Of a stretch of DNA of 38,455 nt, positions 33,575 through 38,455 are shown in pieces (the first letter of the stretch is position 1; each line of letters begins with the position of its first letter). Made by a program: the position numbers and the translations under genes. Location of the stretch: NCBI GenBank assembly GCA_964352815.1, contig CAYGTO010000014.1, positions 1-38,455 of the forward strand, in the 5' to 3' direction. The notes under the pieces are model-generated. The model did no database searches and was not told the DNA's origin. It worked only from the letters and a program-made list of their open reading frames with translations. The stretch comes from CAYGTO01 sp964352815. Its GTDB lineage: Bacteria > Pseudomonadota > Alphaproteobacteria > Rickettsiales > UBA3002.

Positions 33575-35020
33575 TTACTCCGCACTCGCCAATGTCTGTC
33601 CTTGCTTAATGTCGAGCTTAGCAATTTGCGCTTTGGTAGTGTCGACCACCTTTTGAAACGCCTTGAGGTCTGCTCCGGCCAGTTTGGTCGAAGCATTGAA
33701 TTTTTTCTTCCGTGGATTCACTTGGTTGCCGTGTTCGAGCACCTCATAATGCAGATGCGGGCCGGTCGAGCGGCCCGTCGAGCCAACATAGCCGATAATT
33801 TGGCCTTGTTTTACATGACTGCCTTTGCGAATACCCTTACCAAAGCGGCTCATATGCGCATAGGCGGTCTTATATTTCCCATTATGGCGAATGCGGACGT
33901 AATTCCCATAGCCACCGTTGCGGCCGCGAAACTCCACCACCCCATTCCCCGCCGCATAGATCGGCGTGCCTGTTGGCGCGGCGAAATCAGTCCCCTTATG
34001 CATCTTGTTGTAGCCGAGCACCGGGTGTTTCCGCATGCCGAAGTTCGACGAAATCCGCGCCCCATTCATCGGGGTCGCGAGCAGTGATTTCACGATCGAC
34101 TCGCCATTCGGATGATAATAGGCGACATGGCCGGCCTTATTCTTATAGCGGTAAATTTCCTGACTTTTCCCAGCCAGCTTGAGATTCGCATAATGGATCG
34201 CGCCATAGCCGGTGGTGATGCCATTCTCGGTCTGTTTTTTCTCAAACATGACTTCAAAATGATCGCCGGCCTTAATATCACGTTGAAAATCAACGCCATA
34301 GCTATATTTTTTGATCAGCTCCATAATCACCCCGTCCGGCACATCCTTCTGCACCGCGCTTTCATAGAAGCTGCCACGGATGATGCCTTTGCCCAGGCTG
34401 GTCTTATAGATTTGGGGCAGGGTCTTCTTTTCGGCTTTGAACACCCCATCGATTTCCCGGTTCACCGTCACATAGCGCACCTTGTCGAGGTCAATTTCCA
34501 TTTCGCTCAGAACGACGGAATCATTCACCTTATCGAGTGTATATTCAATGGTTTGGCCGGCTTTCAGCTTGCGAGGGTTATAGATTGGCTTCATGCTCTT
34601 AATTAATGAGGCAACCTGCTGATGGTCGATTCCGTCCTTGGTAAGCACATCGCCCAGCACATCTCCACGCTTGATCGTATGACGCTTGGCCAGCGGATAG
34701 GTAATAGTGGGCTCGATTGGCTTTGGAGTCGCTTCAGGAACGATATTCTCTTCTTCTTCAATAGCATGGGTCTCATCATACTCTGAGCTCTCTTGAAGCG
34801 CAGTTACGGATACATCCGGATCATGCTGTGTATCAGAGGAACTATGAATCGGCTGAGCGCCTGGGTTGGTGTCAGCTGACCCAGAAGATAACATGAATAC
34901 AGTAAAAGCACCCAGAAGCACACCGACTGTAAAGCATTGAAGTTTGCTAAAGCGCCAGTGATGGCCGCTCTTCGGGACATGATGCGCCCCACGATCCGTG
35001 TAATAATATGAATAGCGCAT
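33575..35020 (-). CDS. Membrane-anchored M23 family metallopeptidase
   Basis: This 481-residue protein has an N-terminal cytoplasmic segment and one membrane anchor (about residues 27-47, LQCFTVGVLLGAFTVFML). An acidic linker follows, then a LysM/OapA-like region (HTIKRGDVLGDVLTKDGI, near 112-129) and a C-terminal LytM/M23 domain. The zinc ligands are His341 and Asp345 in MHKGTDF and His424 in HLHYEV, with His422 as the partner catalytic residue. It would cut peptidoglycan cross-bridges during growth or division, like the MepM/DipM group. ATG 35020 is preferred over a TTG at 35029. It faces away from rpsL across a 383-base gap. Confidence 0.92.
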   Translation of the reverse strand: MRYSYYYTDRGAHHVPKSGHHWRFSKLQCFTVGVLLGAFTVFMLSSGSADTNPGAQPIHSSSDTQHDPDVSVTALQESSEYDETHAIEEEENIVPEATPKPIEPTITYPLAKRHTIKRGDVLGDVLTKDGIDHQQVASLIKSMKPIYNPRKLKAGQTIEYTLDKVNDSVVLSEMEIDLDKVRYVTVNREIDGVFKAEKKTLPQIYKTSLGKGIIRGSFYESAVQKDVPDGVIMELIKKYSYGVDFQRDIKAGDHFEVMFEKKQTENGITTGYGAIHYANLKLAGKSQEIYRYKNKAGHVAYYHPNGESIVKSLLATPMNGARISSNFGMRKHPVLGYNKMHKGTDFAAPTGTPIYAAGNGVVEFRGRNGGYGNYVRIRHNGKYKTAYAHMSRFGKGIRKGSHVKQGQIIGYVGSTGRSTGPHLHYEVLEHGNQVNPRKKKFNASTKLAGADLKAFQKVVDTTKAQIAKLDIKQGQTLASAE

Positions 35021-35403
35021 AGCGCTCAAGCCTCAACTTAAAATACGACGATACATGCCAACATCATTTTTATTTTTTTTCCACATTATTCTATTTTACA
35101 TAGGAAATCAATAGATTAAATGATCATATTTAACGAGCATTCAATAGATATTCGCAGTTTCTTTGAGTTTAATGCTTTTTAGTGCCGGCAATCGCCCAGT
35201 AGTGGCGGCATAGCGCGCGTCGAAAAAGCTGCTTTTTTTCGCTTGACCTGATAAGAAAGGCTGCTATGTTCCGCACCTCAACAGCGGGATAGTGCTGCGC
35301 GTTAGTGATCGCTAATCCCCTGAAAAAGAATAATTTGGCGTGATGTAGCGAGCAACTTTTGGCAAGAAAGCCGTCTACATATGTCTAACCTAAAGAGGAA
35401 ATT
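35021..35403. other. Intergenic region between the M23 peptidase and rpsL
   Basis: These 383 bases hold no gene that I can support. The left part (35041-35180) is strongly AT-rich with runs of T. The right part holds the rpsL promoter (35243-35270), an A/T-tract block just upstream (35221-35240) that could act as an UP element, and a leader of about 127 bases with two weak hairpins (TTAG-TGATCG-CTAA near 35304 and GGC-AAGAAA-GCC near 35361). A weak minus-strand promoter for the peptidase gene probably lies in the AT-rich part. Confidence 0.6.
35243..35270 (+). promoter_or_regulatory. str operon (rpsL) promoter
   Basis: TTGACC (35243-35248) and TATGTT (35265-35270) are 16 bases apart. Directly upstream, 35221-35240 consists mostly of an A-tract and a T-tract, as in UP elements of strong ribosomal promoters. 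The predicted start is near 35277. This suggests the operon is transcribed independently here. Confidence 0.62.
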
Positions 35404-35775
35404 ATGCCAACGATCAACCAGTTGGTGCGTAAGCCGCGCAAAGCTGTACCAAAGCGTAACAAGGTCCCTGCAATGCAGGCTTGTCCGCAGAAGCGTGGCG
35501 TTTGTACGCGTGTTTATACTACCACCCCCAAGAAACCAAACTCAGCCCTTCGTAAGGTGGCGCGTATTCGTTTGACGAATGGGTTTGAGGTGACGGGCTA
35601 CATTCCGGGTGAGGGTCACAATTTGCAAGAGCACTCAGTGGTGATGATTCGCGGTGGTCGTGTGAAGGATTTACCAGGTGTACGCTATCATATCATTCGC
35701 GGAACACTTGACACGCAAGGTGTTCAAAATCGTAAACAGCGCCGTTCGCATTATGGCGCGAAACGTCCGAAGTAA
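35404..35775 (+). CDS. rpsL: 30S ribosomal protein S12
   Basis: This 123-residue protein sits in the decoding centre of the small subunit. The conserved streptomycin-site lysines are present: Lys43 in TTTPKKPNSALRK and Lys88 in GGRVKDLPGVRY, so no classical resistance change is seen. AGAGGAA precedes the ATG. It is the first gene of the str operon and is followed nine bases later by rpsG. Sequence and length are typical. Confidence 0.99.
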   Translation: MPTINQLVRKPRKAVPKRNKVPAMQACPQKRGVCTRVYTTTPKKPNSALRKVARIRLTNGFEVTGYIPGEGHNLQEHSVVMIRGGRVKDLPGVRYHIIRGTLDTQGVQNRKQRRSHYGAKRPK

Positions 35776-35784
35776 GAGGAAACT

Positions 35785-36255
35785 ATGTCACGTCGTCACG
35801 CAGCCCAAAAACGCGTTGTTTTCCCAGATCCGAAATATGGGGACACTGTTATTACTAAATTTATGAATGCCATCATGCTAGATGGTAAAAAGTCGGTCGC
35901 GGAACGCATTATTTACGGCGCGTTTGAAGTGATTCAGGAGAAAACGGGTAAAGATCCACTCGAAACCTTCCATGAGGCAATGGAAAATATTAAGCCATCA
36001 GTTGAGGTTCGTTCTCGCCGTGTGGGTGGTGCAACCTACCAGGTGCCTACCGAAGTGCGCGCGTCACGCCGCCAAGCGTTGGCGATTCGTTGGTTGACCG
36101 CAGCAGCGCGTGCTCGCAGCGAAAAGACCATGCGTGAGCGCGTGGCGATGGAATTGATGGACGCGGCACAGCGTCGCGGCACCGCAGTAAAAAAACGCGA
36201 AGATACGCATAAAATGGCTGAAGCGAACAAAGCATTCAGTCACTTCCGCTGGTAA
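35785..36255 (+). CDS. rpsG: 30S ribosomal protein S7
   Basis: This 156-residue protein starts assembly of the 30S head by binding the 3' domain of 16S rRNA. It begins MSRRHAAQKRVVFPDPKYGD and contains the conserved RRVGGATYQVPTEVRASRR segment and the closing AEANKAFSHFRW. The start is preceded by AGAGGAAACT. Only nine bases separate it from rpsL, less than the long S7-binding spacer known in the E. coli str operon, so control there probably differs. Confidence 0.99.
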   Translation: MSRRHAAQKRVVFPDPKYGDTVITKFMNAIMLDGKKSVAERIIYGAFEVIQEKTGKDPLETFHEAMENIKPSVEVRSRRVGGATYQVPTEVRASRRQALAIRWLTAAARARSEKTMRERVAMELMDAAQRRGTAVKKREDTHKMAEANKAFSHFRW

Positions 36256-36291
36256 GCAAGCAGAGCAATTATTTTTAGGAAAGATACAGAT

Positions 36292-38382
36292 ATGTCACGA
36301 CAAACCCCCATCGAGCGCTACCGTAACATTGGTATTATGGCGCATATTGATGCTGGTAAGACCACCACGACCGAGCGGATTCTCTATTACACTGGGAAAT
36401 CGCACAAGATCGGTGAGGTGCATGAAGGCGCGGCCACCATGGATTGGATGGAGCAAGAGCAAGAGCGCGGGATTACCATTACCTCAGCGGCAACGACCGC
36501 ATTCTGGGTGCGTAATGACACTCCCTACCGTATCAACATTATTGACACGCCGGGTCACGTGGACTTCACCATTGAAGTGGAGCGTTCGCTTCGTGTGCTC
36601 GACGGTGCTGTGGCTGTTTTTGACTCCGTTGCTGGTGTGGAACCTCAGTCTGAGACGGTGTGGCGCCAAGCAGATAAGTACGGTGTGCCACGGATGTGTT
36701 TCATCAATAAAATGGATCGTATCGGCGCGGATTTCTATCGCTGCGTGGATATGATTGTGGACCGCCTTGGTGCGACCCCGCTCGTTTGTCAGCTTCCTGT
36801 TGGTGCAGAAGACGAGCTGCAAGGCGTGGTGGATCTGATTAAAATGAAGGCGCTGATCTGGAAAGATGAGTCGCTGGGCGCGGAATGGGATGAAATTGAT
36901 ATTCCTGCAGACTTAGCCGACAAAGCCGCAGAATATCGTGAGAAGCTTGTTGAGACAGCGGTTGAGCAAGATGATGATCTGCTTGAGAAATATCTGGGTG
37001 GTGAAGAGCCGAGCGACGATCAGCTCCGTGCCTGCATCCGCAAAGGAACGATCAGCCTCGACTTCGTGCCGGTGCTATGTGGTTCAGCGTTCAAGAACAA
37101 AGGGGTGCAGCCGCTTCTGGATGCGGTGGTAGATTTTATGCCGTCTCCAATCGATGTGCCTGCGATTCAGGGTACCGATGTCGATGATGCAGAAAAATCG
37201 ATGGAGCGTCAGGCTTCGGATGATGAGCCATTCTCGGCGCTAGCCTTTAAAATTATGACTGACCCATTTGTAGGGTCACTGACATTTACCCGTATCTATT
37301 CAGGTGTGCTTGAGGCTGGTTCCTATGTGCAGAACACAGTGAAGGGTAAGAAAGAGCGCGTGGGGCGTATGCTTTTGATGCATGCTAACTCGCGTGAGGA
37401 TATAAAAGTTGCGATGGCGGGTGATATCGTGGCGATCGCAGGCCTGAAAGACACCACGACGGGTGACACGCTGTGTACGCAAGATGCGCCGATTATTCTT
37501 GAGCGTATGGAATTCCCCGAGCCGGTGATTGAGATTGCGGTTGAACCTAAAACCAAGGGCGATCAAGAAAAAATGTCGATTGCGTTGGGTCGTTTAGCGG
37601 CGGAAGATCCGTCACTGCGCCTGACGTCAGATGAAGAAACCGGTCAAACCATTCTGAAAGGAATGGGTGAGTTGCATTTGGATATTATCGTCGATCGTAT
37701 GAGGCGTGAATTTAAGGTTGAAGCAAATGTTGGTGCGCCTCAAGTGGCGTATCGTGAGACCATTTCTAAGCCATACACGGTGGACTATACTCATAAGAAA
37801 CAATCGGGTGGTTCGGGACAGTTTGCGCGTGTGATCATTACTTTTGAGCCGCAGGAAGCAGGTGCGGGCTATGCGTTTGAAAGCAAAATTGTGGGTGGTT
37901 CGATTCCAAAAGAATTTATCCCGGGTGTTGAGAAGGGTCTTGATCAGATGATGGGCAGCGGTGTGATCGCCGGTTACCCAACCATCGATTTCAAAGCGAC
38001 GCTAACGGATGGTGGCTTCCATGATGTCGATTCAAGTGTGATGGCGTTCGAAATTGCGGCGCGTGCGGCCTTCCGTGAAGGGATTGCAAATGCCGGCCCG
38101 AAACTACTCGAGCCGGTGATGAAAGTTGAAGTGGTGACGCCAGAAGAATATATGGGCGACATCATTGGTGACTTGTCTTCACGCCGCGGTACGGTGCAAG
38201 GCATGGATCAGCGCGGGAATGCGCGTGTGGTCAATGCGATGGTGCCGCTCGCCAACATGTTTGGCTACATTAATACGCTGCGTTCGATGTCTTCGGGCCG
38301 TGCACAATTCAGTATGGTGTTCGACCATTACGATGATGTGCCGAACAACGTAGCAGAAGAAATTAAAGCGAAAGTAGCATAG
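36292..38382 (+). CDS. fusA: Elongation factor G
   Basis: This 696-residue GTPase drives translocation on the ribosome. G motifs are AHIDAGKTTTTERI (about residue 18), the switch II motif DTPGHVDF (about 86) and NKMDRIGADF (about 140). Domains II-V follow, ending with NVAEEIKAKVA. AGGAAAG precedes the ATG. It lies 36 bases after rpsG and 18 bases before tuf. Full length, no irregularity seen. Confidence 0.99.
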   Translation: MSRQTPIERYRNIGIMAHIDAGKTTTTERILYYTGKSHKIGEVHEGAATMDWMEQEQERGITITSAATTAFWVRNDTPYRINIIDTPGHVDFTIEVERSLRVLDGAVAVFDSVAGVEPQSETVWRQADKYGVPRMCFINKMDRIGADFYRCVDMIVDRLGATPLVCQLPVGAEDELQGVVDLIKMKALIWKDESLGAEWDEIDIPADLADKAAEYREKLVETAVEQDDDLLEKYLGGEEPSDDQLRACIRKGTISLDFVPVLCGSAFKNKGVQPLLDAVVDFMPSPIDVPAIQGTDVDDAEKSMERQASDDEPFSALAFKIMTDPFVGSLTFTRIYSGVLEAGSYVQNTVKGKKERVGRMLLMHANSREDIKVAMAGDIVAIAGLKDTTTGDTLCTQDAPIILERMEFPEPVIEIAVEPKTKGDQEKMSIALGRLAAEDPSLRLTSDEETGQTILKGMGELHLDIIVDRMRREFKVEANVGAPQVAYRETISKPYTVDYTHKKQSGGSGQFARVIITFEPQEAGAGYAFESKIVGGSIPKEFIPGVEKGLDQMMGSGVIAGYPTIDFKATLTDGGFHDVDSSVMAFEIAARAAFREGIANAGPKLLEPVMKVEVVTPEEYMGDIIGDLSSRRGTVQGMDQRGNARVVNAMVPLANMFGYINTLRSMSSGRAQFSMVFDHYDDVPNNVAEEIKAKVA

Positions 38383-38400
38383 GGTCTAAAGGAGAGCATT

Positions 38401-38455
38401 ATGTCTAAGGAAAAATTTGAGCGTAATAAGCCGCATTGTAACATTGGGACGATTG
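38401..38455 (+). CDS. tuf: Elongation factor Tu, 5' end only (tuf copy 2, str operon)
   Basis: The last 55 bases encode MSKEKFERNKPHCNIGTI and run off the right edge. AAAGGAGAG lies shortly before the ATG (about 38388-38396), within the 18-base gap after fusA. This is the str-operon tuf. It is identical over all visible bases to the minus-strand copy at the left edge. Confidence 0.95.
   Translation, partial: MSKEKFERNKPHCNIGTI
38401..38455. repeat. Right arm of 55-bp terminal inverted repeat (tuf start)
   Basis: Bases 38401-38455 are the exact reverse complement of 1-55, and the match stops at the tuf ATG. The sequences outside the coding region (38391-38400 versus 56-65) differ, so these are two separate gene copies kept identical, as expected of tuf genes under gene conversion. 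Confidence 0.95.

Noticed and set aside
33382..33696. A 104-residue minus-strand frame running through the REPIN-like element
   Set aside because: It overlaps the ends of clpB and the M23 gene, and its middle is translated palindromic repeat.
36556..36561. A CACGTG core inside fusA as parS
   Set aside because: It falls in the conserved codons of DTPGHVDF, and the flanks do not match.
1..38455. A circular plasmid or phage genome explained by the terminal repeats
   Set aside because: The ends are inverted, not direct, repeats, and the content is chromosomal housekeeping genes.

Overview
The window reads as a compact chromosomal segment of an alphaproteobacterium. The support is gene order plus family membership: secA-ppiC-argJ-mutT, ubiG divergent from a block leading to lysC, then ptsP / RodZ-like / ispG / hisS / prfA / prmC / DUF4167 / clpB, and an rpsL-rpsG-fusA-tuf (str) operon. 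HisRS has the canonical bacterial motif 2 (RPQKGRQRQFHQ) rather than the divergent form known from Rhodobacterales, Rhizobiales and Caulobacterales, so an earlier-branching or uncultured lineage is more likely. That placement is inference.

Layout. 1-3160: the 5' tip of a tuf gene on the minus strand, a DUF481 outer-membrane protein, an ABC exporter and tRNA-Gly(UCC). 3178-6654: a small membrane protein coupled to aspS, divergent from rnd, then tRNA-Trp(CCA). 6754-7875: a single-domain response regulator tail-to-tail with a soluble histidine kinase. 7925-13797: secA divergent from a chain ppiC, argJ, mutT, GNAT. 13794-18702: an NDUFAF5-like methyltransferase divergent from comF and a nitrilase; a near-consensus parS site; ubiG; then a TPR-methyltransferase and an acetyltransferase. 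18737-24339: lysC, a degenerate cytidylate-kinase-like gene, a nitronate-monooxygenase-family gene and ptsP. 24395-29944: RodZ-like, ispG, hisS, prfA, prmC and DUF4167, a tightly packed run for isoprenoid precursor synthesis and translation. 29941-35020: DUF3108, clpB behind a sigma-32-type promoter, a palindromic REPIN-like element and an M23 peptidase. 35243-38455: the str operon.

Functionally the window is mostly housekeeping: translation (aspS, hisS, prfA, prmC, rpsL, rpsG, fusA, tuf, two tRNAs), RNA processing (rnd), secretion and proteostasis (secA, ppiC, clpB), envelope (M23 peptidase, RodZ-like, DUF481) and metabolism (argJ, lysC, ubiG, ispG). Genes are densely packed, with GTGA and TAATG start/stop overlaps and convergent genes whose stop codons overlap.

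The first 55 and last 55 bases are a perfect inverted repeat, and both are the first 55 bases of tuf. The window is therefore bounded by two outward-facing tuf copies and looks like an assembly contig cut at that repeat. I see no CRISPR array, transposase, prophage, toxin-antitoxin pair or recognisable defence system. The least ordinary items are the tuf-bounded inverted arrangement, the REPIN-like element, the parS-like site, the Walker-A-altered kinase-like protein and the stand-alone two-component pair.
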